Below are positions 7,890-15,711 of a stretch of DNA of 22,636 bases, one piece after another. A model generated the notes under the pieces. It ran no database searches. It saw only the letters and a list, made by a program, of their open reading frames with translations, and was not told where the DNA came from. Numbering within the stretch: the stretch's first letter is position 1; every line of letters starts with the position of its first letter. Origin of the DNA: Gammaproteobacteria bacterium RIFCSPHIGHO2_12_FULL_37_14 (GTDB lineage Bacteria; Pseudomonadota; Gammaproteobacteria; DSM-16500); NCBI GenBank assembly GCA_001801485.1, contig MGXV01000060.1:45774-68409 (forward strand), in the 5' to 3' direction. The position numbers were made by a program, and so were the translations under genes.

Positions 7890-8381
7890 TTATTCCTCAG
7901 TAAGTAACAACGAGAGAGCAGAGCGATTTTTATCTCTTATTTCGAGAAGCTTATCTATCAATACTTGTGCGACATCAGGTTTAACTTGTGTATACAAATC
8001 AACCACTCTCGCCCATAAGGTAATAGAAAATTGGTTATTAATGCCGCAAGCAGCATCATAAATGACATCAAAAGGAATGCGGGTATAGAATGCGATTCCC
8101 TCTAAGGTGTACTCTCCCGTTTCAACAATACCCTGAATAAGAAGCTGAATGATTTTACTGTCCATTGCATAACACTCCATTGAAGAATTATTTTGATTAC
8201 ACTGCATTTTGTTCTGTAATAGCTCGCAAAATAATCGGTGTAAGCGTCCTAATAAAAATGCCTTTAAAATTTTGCGTTCATTTTTTATAGAAAATTTCAA
8301 AATAAATGTAGGGATGATTTTTGGAGGAATAATTTCTTCGGTTGAAATATTACGACAATATAAAGTTGTTACTGAATTCAT
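7890..8381 (-). CDS. Conserved-looking hypothetical protein divergent from the repressor
   Basis: Predicted 163-residue cytoplasmic protein. The ATG at 8381 is chosen because AAAGGAG lies 8 bases before it; a longer start at 8414 would place this ribosome site inside the gene. The N-terminal half is basic and helical (IKNERKILKAFLLGRLHRLF). The C-terminal half (YTLEGIAFYTRIPFDVIYDA, then FSITLWARVVDLYTQVKPDV) has a regular helical pattern that could be a helix-turn-helix-like fold, with TLEGIAFYTRIPFDVIYDA as the possible recognition unit. I do not recognise the family. It is transcribed away from an S24-type repressor gene across a palindrome-rich gap, so regulation by that repressor is likely but unproven. 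Confidence 0.65.
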   Translation of the reverse strand: MNSVTTLYCRNISTEEIIPPKIIPTFILKFSIKNERKILKAFLLGRLHRLFCELLQNKMQCNQNNSSMECYAMDSKIIQLLIQGIVETGEYTLEGIAFYTRIPFDVIYDAACGINNQFSITLWARVVDLYTQVKPDVAQVLIDKLLEIRDKNRSALSLLLTEE

Positions 8382-8442
8382 TACTACATCTCCTTTGACG
8401 CAGATAAATTCCATGCTGATATAAGAAAAAGCATCATATTCA

Positions 8443-8516
8443 CCTCGCTATCCTGCGAGGACATAGCATCGCGCATATCGATGTAATACAATCGATTGCG
8501 AGGATAGTGTGTCCTC
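8443..8516. promoter_or_regulatory. Repeat-dense control region (left part)
   Basis: The gap between the divergent genes contains overlapping inverted repeats: CCTCGC/GCGAGG (8443-8448 and 8455-8460), CTATCCT/AGGATAG (8448-8454 and 8501-8507) and GAGGACA/TGTCCTC (8457-8463 and 8510-8516). TGCGAGGA also occurs twice, at 8454 and 8497. The pairings cross, so they cannot all form at once. This looks like operators or a switchable leader for the minus-strand gene. Confidence 0.4.
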
Positions 8517-8534
8517 AATCTAAGTTTGTACCCA

Positions 8535-8564
8535 GAACCAGTCTGGTTGCCGCCAGATTGGTTC
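8535..8564. promoter_or_regulatory. Strong hairpin or double operator
   Basis: A 12-bp inverted repeat (GAACCAGTCTGG and CCAGATTGGTTC, one G-U pair) with a 6-base loop. The left arm with its next bases is itself a perfect odd palindrome, AACCAGTCTGGTT (8536-8548), and the right arm contains CCAGATTGG. It can therefore be read as two adjacent operator sites for a dimeric repressor. No U-run follows on either strand, which argues against a terminator. Confidence 0.45.
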
Positions 8565-8646
8565 ACCCTTATGTCCTTTACTATATTTCTTGTCTATTGT
8601 TGTTAAATTTTACGAGCAAGCCAAAAAATACATTTTCTGTATATTA

Positions 8647-8675
8647 TTTACTTTAAATATTCATGTCAATAAAAT
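8647..8675 (+). promoter_or_regulatory. Candidate promoter of the S24 repressor gene
   Basis: TTTACT (8647-8652) and TAAAAT (8670-8675) are separated by exactly 17 bases. Transcription would begin near 8682, about 37 bases before the chosen start. The surroundings are very AT-rich, so chance matches are possible. Confidence 0.35.
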
Positions 8676-8718
8676 ATTGGATAGCATTCAAATTAATTTT
8701 ATGCCAAAATTCGTGATT

Positions 8719-9339
8719 ATGAAGAATACAAGAATTGGTCAAATTCTAAATCGCCTTATAGCGGATAAAAAAATTCGTGTAGCGGAATTAGCCAGGCGAA
8801 TTAATTTGCCACAACCTACGGTTCATCGTATTGCCACGGGTGCGTGCGAACACCCACATTTATCGAGTTTAGAACCTATTGCGAGTTTTTTTTCAATTAA
8901 TGTTGACCAATTAAAAGGGCATGAACCTATCCCATGGTTAGATCGTGCATCTAAAGTGCCGCTTTTAACATGGGATGAAGTTATATATTGGTCCGCTAAA
9001 AAAAGTGACGGGCAAAATAGTGAATTTATCTTAACGGATGCTACTGTTGGAAAAGCTGGGTTTGCTTTAAAAATTAAAGATGCTTCGATGGACCCTGTAT
9101 TTCCAAAAAATACTGTTTTAATTGCTGATCCAGAAAAGCAAGCCAAGGATCGAAGCTTTGTCATTGCAAAACTTGTTAGTCATCCTGAAGCGATATTTAG
9201 ACAATTATTGATGGATGCAGGGGATCATTATCTAAAACCTTTGAGTCCGGACTTCGAACAATATAAAATGACCCGCATAAATAATAATGACAAAATTTTG
9301 AGCGTAGTAGTACAGGCAAAAAGAGATTGTGAGGATTAA
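8719..9339 (+). CDS. XRE/S24 (LexA-CI type) transcriptional repressor
   Basis: A 206-residue two-domain regulator. Residues 1-68 form a Cro/CI-type helix-turn-helix (VAELARRINLPQPTVHRIATG). Residues 80-200 form an S24 peptidase-like dimerisation domain. The putative nucleophile Ser123 is in KDASMDPVFPKNTVLIADP, but the position of the catalytic lysine is Arg161 (EAIFRQL, where LexA has VTVKRL). Self-cleavage is therefore doubtful, and the domain may act as a sensor or dimeriser only. Neither the ATG at 8719 nor an in-frame ATG at 8701 has a good ribosome site; 8719 gives the usual family N-terminus. The protein probably binds the palindromes between itself and the divergent gene. Two further genes follow on the same strand. 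Confidence 0.88.
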   Translation: MKNTRIGQILNRLIADKKIRVAELARRINLPQPTVHRIATGACEHPHLSSLEPIASFFSINVDQLKGHEPIPWLDRASKVPLLTWDEVIYWSAKKSDGQNSEFILTDATVGKAGFALKIKDASMDPVFPKNTVLIADPEKQAKDRSFVIAKLVSHPEAIFRQLLMDAGDHYLKPLSPDFEQYKMTRINNNDKILSVVVQAKRDCED

Positions 9340-9368
9340 ATTATAAAGGATCATAATAGGAAAAGTGT

Positions 9369-9908
9369 ATGCGCTTTAAAAAAATTTCATTGATGTTTGA
9401 GTATACTGCTTGGTTTCTTAAACGATATGGTGATCAGCAGCAGATCCAACAGAATATTTACCGCGTTGTCGAAGTAAAACAATCATCCTTGGATCAGTAT
9501 AAATTAGCCATTCAAATTATTGGCAAATCTACTGTTGTTGAATGTACTCCCCAAGAGATTGTTGCAAATGATCGAATGCTTGAAGGATTTTCGAAAAAAG
9601 ATATTCGAGCCATTACTTATTTTGCATGTGAGCAAAGTAAAAAGCCAAAGTATAAAATTATTATGCAAGAATTTTGCGATACCTTTAATAAAATTTTATT
9701 TAAATTAAAAAAATATGATAGTGATGAGATTATTTTAAAAACAGCAGGCCAGATATCTTTAGATAAACATTTTATTAACAATTTAAGTCAAGAAGATGCG
9801 TGCAGCATTAGTTATGCTGCTGGGTATGAGCAGTCATCTCATGAAAAATGCGCAAATTCAATTGGAGAAAATAAGGCTCAAAATAATGAAGGCGGAACAA
9901 GTTTATAA
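9369..9908 (+). CDS. Hypothetical protein in the repressor-transporter operon
   Basis: A 179-residue predicted soluble protein with an AGGAAAAG ribosome site before its ATG, starting 29 bases after the repressor stop. An N-terminal beta-rich stretch (IYRVVEVKQSSLDQYKLAIQ, IIGKSTVVECTPQEIVAND) is followed by helices (MLEGFSKKDIRAITYFACEQ). The motif LSQEDACSISYAAGYE follows, and the tail is low-complexity. It has no signal peptide or membrane segment. Its 3' end overlaps the transporter start by 23 bases, so the two are probably co-translated. I do not recognise a named family. The conserved-looking blocks and tight spacing suggest it works with the transporter or the repressor. Confidence 0.7.
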   Translation: MRFKKISLMFEYTAWFLKRYGDQQQIQQNIYRVVEVKQSSLDQYKLAIQIIGKSTVVECTPQEIVANDRMLEGFSKKDIRAITYFACEQSKKPKYKIIMQEFCDTFNKILFKLKKYDSDEIILKTAGQISLDKHFINNLSQEDACSISYAAGYEQSSHEKCANSIGENKAQNNEGGTSL

Positions 9909-10620
9909 GACACTGGCAAGCAAAAAAGTAGAAACGCAATTTAACTCTAAACAAGTAGCGTGTTTAATATTTTTTTCCATGCTTTATATGAGTGTAATGA
10001 TCGCAAATGCTGTACTCACTAAAAAATGGATAAGCATCGGACCATACTTTGTGTTTGGTGGTGCTTTTGTTTCCCCATTTTTATTTATTTTTGGCGACAT
10101 TATTGCTGAGTTATTTGGGTGTGATCTGATGAAAAAAATCATTTTGTTTGGATTTATTTGCCAGACAATCTTTGCCATTATCGTGCAATCTATGATTCAA
10201 ACACCTGTTCCTGCAATTTGGCATGAGCAGTATTCGTTTTCTTTTGTCTTTGACTCAATTGTGCGTATCAATTTGAGCAGTTTTATAGCATATTTTGTCG
10301 CCAGTATAATGAATGTCGTTATCATTACACGATGGAAAGCTATGGTTCATGGAAAATATTTTTGGTTAAGAAGTATTGGTGCTTCAACTATCGCTGAGGC
10401 ATGTTATTCAGCTATCGCGATTTTGATGATTGGTTTTGGGTCACTATCTTTTTCAACAATGCTAAGTGTAATAGCAATTTCTTATGCCATTAAACTTCTT
10501 TCATCGATTGTTTTTGCATATCCAGCTAACATTTTAATCAATTACATTAAATCGAATTATAAAATTGATGTATATGACTCAATAAATTATAACCCATTTT
10601 TAGCTCGTGCAGCAGTTTAA
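9886..10620 (+). CDS. Queuosine precursor transporter (VUT/YhhQ family)
   Basis: A 244-residue integral membrane protein with about six hydrophobic segments. The family signature lies in GPYFVFGGAFVSPFLFIFGD followed by IIAELFGCD (residues 52-80, Asp71 and Glu75), with a second acidic motif GASTIAEACYSAI and a final KLLSSIVFAYPANILINYI. YhhQ-family members import the queuosine precursors preQ0/preQ1 for tRNA wobble modification. The ATG at 9886 overlaps the previous gene by 23 bases and has AAGG upstream; a longer frame from 9796 is mostly an overlap artefact. No preQ1 riboswitch is visible, and control probably comes from the upstream S24 repressor. Family assignment is fairly sure; substrate is by family only. 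Confidence 0.85.
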   Translation: MKAEQVYKTLASKKVETQFNSKQVACLIFFSMLYMSVMIANAVLTKKWISIGPYFVFGGAFVSPFLFIFGDIIAELFGCDLMKKIILFGFICQTIFAIIVQSMIQTPVPAIWHEQYSFSFVFDSIVRINLSSFIAYFVASIMNVVIITRWKAMVHGKYFWLRSIGASTIAEACYSAIAILMIGFGSLSFSTMLSVIAISYAIKLLSSIVFAYPANILINYIKSNYKIDVYDSINYNPFLARAAV

Positions 10621-10635
10621 AATCCACGAAAATAA

Positions 10636-11682
10636 TTAATATTGCATACAGATATTTTTCACTATTTCTACTGCGCGTACGACATCATGATAAGATATAT
10701 CTAAATGCATCATAGCTCGCAATTTATTTTTTCCAACCTGAGAAAACCTAACACCGTTCTTAGTGCACTGATTAAGAAATTCTGTTGTTGATGTGTTTTT
10801 GGCTTTCCATTCAAAAAACACTATATTTGTTGCAGGTGGATTGTTAATCAGGTGGATTTTGGCAGGCAATTTGTCTATTTCCTTAGCAAATAAACCAGCA
10901 TGTTTATGATCTGTTGCTAGTCGAGTAATATTATGTTGGAGTGCATAAATTCCTGCGGCTGCGAGAATACCTGATTGTCGCATTGCTCCACCCATTAGTT
11001 TTTTTAGACGTCGAACATTTTGGTAATGGATCCTATTGAAAAGCAGCAATGCGCCTATGGGGCATCCTAATCCTTTGCTAAGACAAATAGTTACCATATC
11101 AAATTCCTGAGCAATCTCCTGTGTTGATAGATTTGTTTTGATACTTGCATTAAATACACGTGATCCATCAAGATGAGTTTTTATTTTAAATTCTTTAGCG
11201 CATCCCATAACTGCACTTAATTCTTCTTTTGACCAAGCATATCCACCACCAAAATTTGTTGTATTCTCTATACTTAAAACGCTAACGGTAGGATGGTGTG
11301 TACCTCTTGCCCAGTAATTTTGTTGTTTGATGTCGTCCGGTGTAAAAATGCCTGTTGGTGTATGAATAGACCGACAGACAACTTGCGCATGTACAGCGGG
11401 GCCACCGCATTCCGCTAAAAATAAGTGACAGTTTTCTGCTCCTAAAAGCACCTCGCCTGGATTTGATAAGGTGCAAATCGCAATTTCATTTGCCATGGTA
11501 GCAGATGGAAGAAAAATTGCCGCCTCAAAATTAAACAATTTAGCTGCTATTTTTTCTAATTGTATTGTCGTAGGATCTTCGTCTTTTTGTTCATCACCAA
11601 CTTCAGCATCAAACATGAATTTTTTCATCGCAAGTGATGGCTTTGTTGCTGTGTCGCTTGATAAATCTATGCCTTTGAACAT
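10636..11682 (-). CDS. ltaE: Low-specificity L-threonine aldolase
   Basis: PLP enzyme of fold type I that cleaves L-threonine or L-allo-threonine to glycine and acetaldehyde. It has 348 residues, slightly longer than E. coli LtaE. Diagnostic motifs are the N-terminal IDLSSDTATKPS, the GDEQKDEDPTT loop (residues 29-39), LPSATMANEIAI (58-69), HLDGSRVFNAS with the PLP-contacting Asp/Arg (170-180), and CLSKGLGCPIGAL with the Schiff-base Lys203. The ribosome site is weak (an A-rich stretch). The gene is convergent with the VUT transporter, with a 15-base gap, and is separated from the DUF924 gene by 186 bases, so it is probably its own transcription unit. Nothing is missing. Confidence 0.94.
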   Translation of the reverse strand: MFKGIDLSSDTATKPSLAMKKFMFDAEVGDEQKDEDPTTIQLEKIAAKLFNFEAAIFLPSATMANEIAICTLSNPGEVLLGAENCHLFLAECGGPAVHAQVVCRSIHTPTGIFTPDDIKQQNYWARGTHHPTVSVLSIENTTNFGGGYAWSKEELSAVMGCAKEFKIKTHLDGSRVFNASIKTNLSTQEIAQEFDMVTICLSKGLGCPIGALLLFNRIHYQNVRRLKKLMGGAMRQSGILAAAGIYALQHNITRLATDHKHAGLFAKEIDKLPAKIHLINNPPATNIVFFEWKAKNTSTTEFLNQCTKNGVRFSQVGKNKLRAMMHLDISYHDVVRAVEIVKNICMQY

Positions 11683-11809
11683 AATTCATTTTTCTTTTCG
11701 AATTTAATCATTTCAGTTTAAGCAGCCTATGATAATGAAATTATTTTGTAATGGATAACTTTATTTCATTCCATCAGAAACCGCAACTGAGGAGGGGGAG
11801 TTACGTGGG

Positions 11810-11833
11810 AATGTCGTTTGCTGAACAGATACG
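11810..11833 (+). repeat. Short interspersed repeat, copy 2
   Basis: Matches 7823-7846 at 22 of 24 positions (shared core TTTGCTGAAC). It lies in the 186-base gap upstream of ltaE, just after the G-rich stretch 11791-11801. No coding sense is apparent. Confidence 0.45.
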
Positions 11834-11868
11834 CTCGGACAATATAAACGTTCGCGCCACTTCTAGGA

Positions 11869-12459
11869 TTATTTGTGTTTTAGAAAATCTAGCTCTGCTT
11901 GCGTAGATTCGCGACCTAAGAGTGCATTGCGCTGTGGAAAGCGACCAAATTGCTTGATCACCCGAAAATGTGCGTAAGCATATGCAAGAAATAATTGATA
12001 CACTTGTGTGGTTTCACTCATGGATAATGCAGTTAAATCTTGATATAAGCGAATAGATTTTTCTTGAGTTGCGTCATCTTCTGCGTGCACCAAAGGCATA
12101 TAAAAAAATACACGCTCAACGAGTGTCAAGGATTTATCTGCCTTTAAATTCAATCCTTCAACACATAGTTGTTGCGTAATGGCATCAAAAGCAAATGCTT
12201 GAGAAGACTGTCGATAAATGTAACGAGGAAATTGATCCAGTAAAATAATTAATGCTAAACGTCCCCGCGGCGTATCAGCCCAATGATTCAAGTGACCTAA
12301 ACTTGCTTCTTGAAATTCGTTTTCAAATGATTTTATGAATTGTAGTTTAAGAGGATCACTTTCTCCAAACCAAAGATTGGTTCTATCGCTTGTTGGTAAA
12401 TCAGCAGACCCTAAATTGCCAAACCAAAAATTTAAAAATTCATGAACTTTATCAATCAT
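11869..12459 (-). CDS. DUF924 family protein
   Basis: A 196-residue soluble, all-helical protein. The family landmarks are the N-terminal HEFLNFWFG, the LWFG segment, RGRLALIILLDQFPRYIYR (residues 65-83), FFYMPLVHAEDDATQEKSI and the C-terminal HFRVIKQFGRFPQRNALLGR. DUF924 proteins are common in proteobacteria, adopt a TPR-like fold and have no established function. GAGG precedes the ATG. It lies 44 bases downstream of the L,D-transpeptidase gene on the same strand, as the last member of a probable five-gene operon. Confidence 0.9.
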   Translation of the reverse strand: MIDKVHEFLNFWFGNLGSADLPTSDRTNLWFGESDPLKLQFIKSFENEFQEASLGHLNHWADTPRGRLALIILLDQFPRYIYRQSSQAFAFDAITQQLCVEGLNLKADKSLTLVERVFFYMPLVHAEDDATQEKSIRLYQDLTALSMSETTQVYQLFLAYAYAHFRVIKQFGRFPQRNALLGRESTQAELDFLKHK

Positions 12460-12503
12460 GACCGCCTCGCAAACGTCACTCTCTTATTCTAGAATAGCGC
12501 ATA

Positions 12504-12980
12504 TTACCTGATTAAAACACGCGTTCCTATCGGAATTTGATCAAATAATTCGATAATATCTTTATTATGCATGCGAATGCATCCTTTTGAACCCGGTTGC
12601 CCCATTGCCACATCATCAGGGGATCCATGAATATAAATATACCGACGCATGGTATCTACTTTGCCTAAACGATTTTTGCCTACTTCTAATCCGCTTAGCC
12701 AAAAAATACGCGTTAAAATCCAATCTCGTTCTGGATAGCTTTGTCTTAAACTGGGATGATAAATTTCTCCTGTGGGGCGCCGACCAACAAACACGGTATT
12801 AGCAGCGTGACCTTTACCTATTTTAGCTCGCACAATATGCGCACCACGTGGTGTTTGCTCGCTGCCATGCGTTTCGCCAACACCTTTTTTTGCGGTTGAA
12901 ATTAAATACGAATTGAAATATTTATTATTTTTAAAAATTAGAATTTTTTGCTCAGCTATTTGTATTTCAAGTGTCGTCAT
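12504..12980 (-). CDS. L,D-transpeptidase (YkuD domain) without signal peptide
   Basis: A 158-residue protein that is almost only the YkuD catalytic domain. The active-site motif spans HGSPDDVAMGQPGSKGCIRM (residues 118-137), with His118, Cys134 and Arg136. Such enzymes make 3-3 cross-links in peptidoglycan or attach lipoproteins through a cysteine acyl-enzyme. The reading frame starts directly at MTTLEIQIAEQKILIFKN with no signal peptide or membrane segment, which is odd for a periplasmic enzyme; export by another route or a cytoplasmic role would be needed. Its ATG lies 14 bases inside the end of the arginase gene, so it is translated by coupling. Family membership is secure, location uncertain. 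Confidence 0.9.
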   Translation of the reverse strand: MTTLEIQIAEQKILIFKNNKYFNSYLISTAKKGVGETHGSEQTPRGAHIVRAKIGKGHAANTVFVGRRPTGEIYHPSLRQSYPERDWILTRIFWLSGLEVGKNRLGKVDTMRRYIYIHGSPDDVAMGQPGSKGCIRMHNKDIIELFDQIPIGTRVLIR

Positions 12981-13848
12981 GGAGGCGTCTCTTGATGATA
13001 TGTTCCAATAAATTAATTATCCAAGTCTTACTTTTATGCTCTATATCACGCGAAGGATCAAATTCAACAATTTCCAGAGCAAATAATTTTGGATCTTTCA
13101 TGATTTTTATTATCTCAGCAAATAGTTCAGCTGCATGCAAGCCATTAGGCGCCGGCACATCCACGCCAGGCATTTCTTGTGGATCAATACTATCTAAATC
13201 TAAAGAGATACCATATCCAATCGTATGCTGACAAACGAGTTGCATCGCTTCTTCAAATACAACAGGCAGGCCACGCGTTCTTATTTCATCCATATCATAT
13301 ATTCGAACTTTCAACCGTTTTAATAATGCTGCTTCACCTCGTTCAAAGCTACGCACACCAATTAAACATAGATTTTTTGGTTTTATCTTTGGAGAAAAAT
13401 GTAAAATATTGGTTAGTGTGGGATAACCGTATCCTAATAAACTAGCCAGTGGCATTCCGTGAAGACGTCCAGATTCTGTTGTTTCAGGCGTATGACTATC
13501 CATATGAGCATCTATCCAAATAAGGCCTAAATCGCCTTGCACATGCAACGCATCATATACACCACTCCATGTACCAATGGCAGATGTATGATCCCCTCCT
13601 AATACAATTGGAAAATTTTTTCTAGTAATTATTTCTGAAACTTTTTTTGCTAATGCTTCACACATTAACTGTACTTTTTCATCTACCCGCAATTCTGTTA
13701 CGGTAGACGGAAAAATTGTAGCTTCCCATGAGGCTGGCTTTGCATGAAAAGATTGTTGCACAACAAGCGGACCTTCGCCACAATGCAAATCTGCTCCAGC
13801 AATTCCAGAAGCATAAGCCAATAAATTAATTTTTGTATGATTCGACAT
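12967..13848 (-). CDS. Arginase
   Basis: Ureohydrolase family enzyme of 293 residues, predicted to hydrolyse L-arginine to ornithine and urea with two Mn ions. The metal-binding motifs are complete: GGDHTSAIG (His87), IDAHMDSHTPETT (Asp113, His115, Asp117) and SLDLDSIDP (Asp217, Asp219). The loop ETTESGRLHGMPL resembles arginases rather than agmatinases. AAAAGG lies 8 bases before the ATG. It lies between the EamA exporter gene (41-base gap) and the L,D-transpeptidase gene (14-base overlap). Arginase is the better call over agmatinase or formimidoylglutamase, but substrate is inferred from loops only. Confidence 0.88.
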   Translation of the reverse strand: MSNHTKINLLAYASGIAGADLHCGEGPLVVQQSFHAKPASWEATIFPSTVTELRVDEKVQLMCEALAKKVSEIITRKNFPIVLGGDHTSAIGTWSGVYDALHVQGDLGLIWIDAHMDSHTPETTESGRLHGMPLASLLGYGYPTLTNILHFSPKIKPKNLCLIGVRSFERGEAALLKRLKVRIYDMDEIRTRGLPVVFEEAMQLVCQHTIGYGISLDLDSIDPQEMPGVDVPAPNGLHAAELFAEIIKIMKDPKLFALEIVEFDPSRDIEHKSKTWIINLLEHIIKRRLHDDT

Positions 13849-13889
13849 ATGCTCGACCTTTTAAAAGGCTACAACATTGTAAGGAATGT

Positions 13890-14777
13890 TTATTCGTGAT
13901 TGGCTTTCATCTTAATTGGAAGATAAGATTGATTGATCAACCAAATTCCACAAATTGCCAATATACCACCAACCAGTGACAACCATACAGGTACTTCACC
14001 TAAACATAACCAACCTAAAAGAGTCGCTACAAATGGCATAAAATAAAGAAAACTAACTGCCTTGGATGCGGGAATATCTGCTAAAACATAACTCCAAGCA
14101 AGATAGCCAATTGCTGCAGGAAACACACCCAAATAAATAACCGTCAGTGTTGCGTTAAGCGAAGCGGTTAATAAATCATGTTGTAATTGTGGGGTATAAA
14201 TGGCTAAAAATAGCGTGCCTCCCCAAATAACATAAGTCGTTGCTTCAATCGCGTGGCATTTTTTTAAAAAAGGTTTTTGTAAAATTGAATAGCAACCAGC
14301 GGCTAATGTTGCGAGTAAAACATACGTCATTCCCATATCCCATTTCAAACTACCTATCTCACCAAAAGCAATTAGCACCACGCCACCAATACTAATAGTA
14401 AATCCTAAGCAGCGTAATAAATTAATTTTTTCGCCGAAAAAAACGACAGCAAAAATGGTAGTAATAATAGGTGATTGACTCGTAATAAAACTTGTCATCC
14501 CTGAAGAAATTGAAAGTTCACCATAATTTAAGGTAAGGTTATAGATACCAATTCCGACTCCCCCAATACTTAACAATGCCACTACATCACGAATGCGTAA
14601 TAAACTTTTTTGTGGTAAGCGATAATAGATAACGGCCATACAAGCAGAAGCGATGAGATAACGCAGTAACGCTAATCCTTCCGGTGAATAGACACGTAAA
14701 CCAGCGCGAATAGCAACGAATGCCGATGCCCATAAAAAAATAGCCATCACCATAGCAATTTTGGTTTTATTCGACAT
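13890..14777 (-). CDS. EamA/DMT-superfamily transporter
   Basis: A 295-residue inner-membrane protein with ten predicted helices arranged as two EamA repeats. Repeat 1 begins MAIFLWASAFVAIRAG with the typical PEGLALLRYLIA loop. Repeat 2 begins MGMTYVLLATLAAGCYSILQ. GEKINLLRCLGFTISIGGV and GEVPVWLSLVGGILAICGIW are the two repeat-end helices. Family members export amino acids, nucleobases or other small metabolites. AGGA precedes the ATG. The gap to the EAL gene is 20 bases and to arginase 41, so one mRNA is likely. Substrate cannot be told from the sequence. Confidence 0.9.
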   Translation of the reverse strand: MSNKTKIAMVMAIFLWASAFVAIRAGLRVYSPEGLALLRYLIASACMAVIYYRLPQKSLLRIRDVVALLSIGGVGIGIYNLTLNYGELSISSGMTSFITSQSPIITTIFAVVFFGEKINLLRCLGFTISIGGVVLIAFGEIGSLKWDMGMTYVLLATLAAGCYSILQKPFLKKCHAIEATTYVIWGGTLFLAIYTPQLQHDLLTASLNATLTVIYLGVFPAAIGYLAWSYVLADIPASKAVSFLYFMPFVATLLGWLCLGEVPVWLSLVGGILAICGIWLINQSYLPIKMKANHE

Positions 14778-14797
14778 AATTTCCTACAAATTGCTTA

Positions 14798-15586
14798 TTA
14801 AGATAAAAATAATTTTTCGATTTTTTCAGCAGGCAGTGGTTCAGAGAAATAAAAACCTTGAATCTGATGACACTGTTGAGATGAAAGTATTTTAAGTTGT
14901 TCAAGAGATTCAACGCCTTCTGCCAAGACTTGAATTTTTAATCGATTTGCCATTTCTATAATAGCACGAACAAATACCTCATCGTTACTTTGGGGATGTA
15001 AATTTTTTATATAGGATTTATCAATTTTAATTCGATCGACAGGAATTTTAGTTAAATAATTGATCTTAGAATAGCCTGTACAAAAATCATCTAAAGTAAT
15101 CAACACACCTAATCGTTTTAATTCCCAAATGGTTTCTATCAATTTTTCATCATTTTCATTAATCACTACATTTTCCAACAGCTCTAATTCTAAGTAGCTT
15201 GGATCAAGTTCACATTCTTGCAAAATCTGACTTACTTTACTGACAAAGTTTTTCTGGCGAAATTGTTTTTCAGAAACGTTTACGGCCATACGGATAGGCT
15301 TGAAACCTTTTTGCTGCCATTCTTTACATTGCTGACAAGCTTTTAATAAAACCCATTCTCCCATTTGCAGAATAATATCATTTCTTTCTATAAAACGAAT
15401 AAATTCATCTGGTTGGATTAAACCTTTTTGAGGATGCTGCCATCTTATTAATGCTTCCACCCCTTCACAAAGCAAGGTATTGAGATTGTACTGAGGTTGA
15501 TAGTACAAGATAAGCTCATGATTATAAATAGCTTTTTCAAAATCAGCGATTAATTTATCAGGTCGATTATCTTGATTGTCACTCAT
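14798..15586 (-). CDS. Stand-alone EAL-domain cyclic-di-GMP phosphodiesterase
   Basis: A 262-residue cytoplasmic protein made up of a single EAL domain, with no GGDEF, sensor or membrane part. The signature EAL is at residues 44-46 (EGVEALIRWQHP). Asn103, Glu135, Asp166-Asp167, Lys188 and Glu223 all match the usual metal-binding and catalytic positions, so degradation of c-di-GMP to pGpG is expected. Two departures from consensus are seen: LELLE in place of LExTE, and DDFCTGYS in place of DDFGTGYS. These may lower activity but do not remove a metal ligand. A GGA ribosome site precedes the ATG. It heads the probable operon EAL-exporter-arginase-transpeptidase-DUF924. Confidence 0.92.
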   Translation of the reverse strand: MSDNQDNRPDKLIADFEKAIYNHELILYYQPQYNLNTLLCEGVEALIRWQHPQKGLIQPDEFIRFIERNDIILQMGEWVLLKACQQCKEWQQKGFKPIRMAVNVSEKQFRQKNFVSKVSQILQECELDPSYLELELLENVVINENDEKLIETIWELKRLGVLITLDDFCTGYSKINYLTKIPVDRIKIDKSYIKNLHPQSNDEVFVRAIIEMANRLKIQVLAEGVESLEQLKILSSQQCHQIQGFYFSEPLPAEKIEKLFLS

Positions 15587-15624
15587 GAACTATCCAAAAA
15601 TTCTATAATTGTACTAAGTATAGA

Positions 15625-15711
15625 CTAATTGGTTGAAATATGGCCTTTCACATTATTAGGTCTCATTGGAACCTGTTGTCGCCATTCATCAAGATAAAAT
15701 TTTTCAATCAT
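15625..15711 (-). pseudogene. Remnant of an abiEii toxin gene
   Basis: The ATG at 15711 overlaps the antitoxin stop in an ATGA junction, the classic abiEi-abiEii coupling. The frame reads MIEKFYLDEWRQQVPMRPN and stops after 28 codons. The first 15 residues match the start of AbiEii nucleotidyltransferases (the DEWR...P pattern, from memory); the rest of a normally 200-300 residue protein is gone, and the EAL gene begins 38 bases later. The toxin has therefore been deleted while the junction was kept. Confidence 0.7.

Noticed and set aside
7881..7894. AATAAATATTTATT palindrome as a terminator
   Set aside because: It is A/T only, overlaps the stop codon of the minus-strand gene, and would not form a stable stem.
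8384..8566. 60-residue minus-strand frame in the control region
   Set aside because: It starts with GTG without a ribosome site, lies across the inverted repeats, overlaps the start of the 163-residue gene, and has no protein-like pattern.
9796..9885. Longer start of the VUT transporter
   Set aside because: The extra 30 residues lie entirely inside the previous gene in another frame and do not match the family N-terminus. The ATG at 9886 is better.
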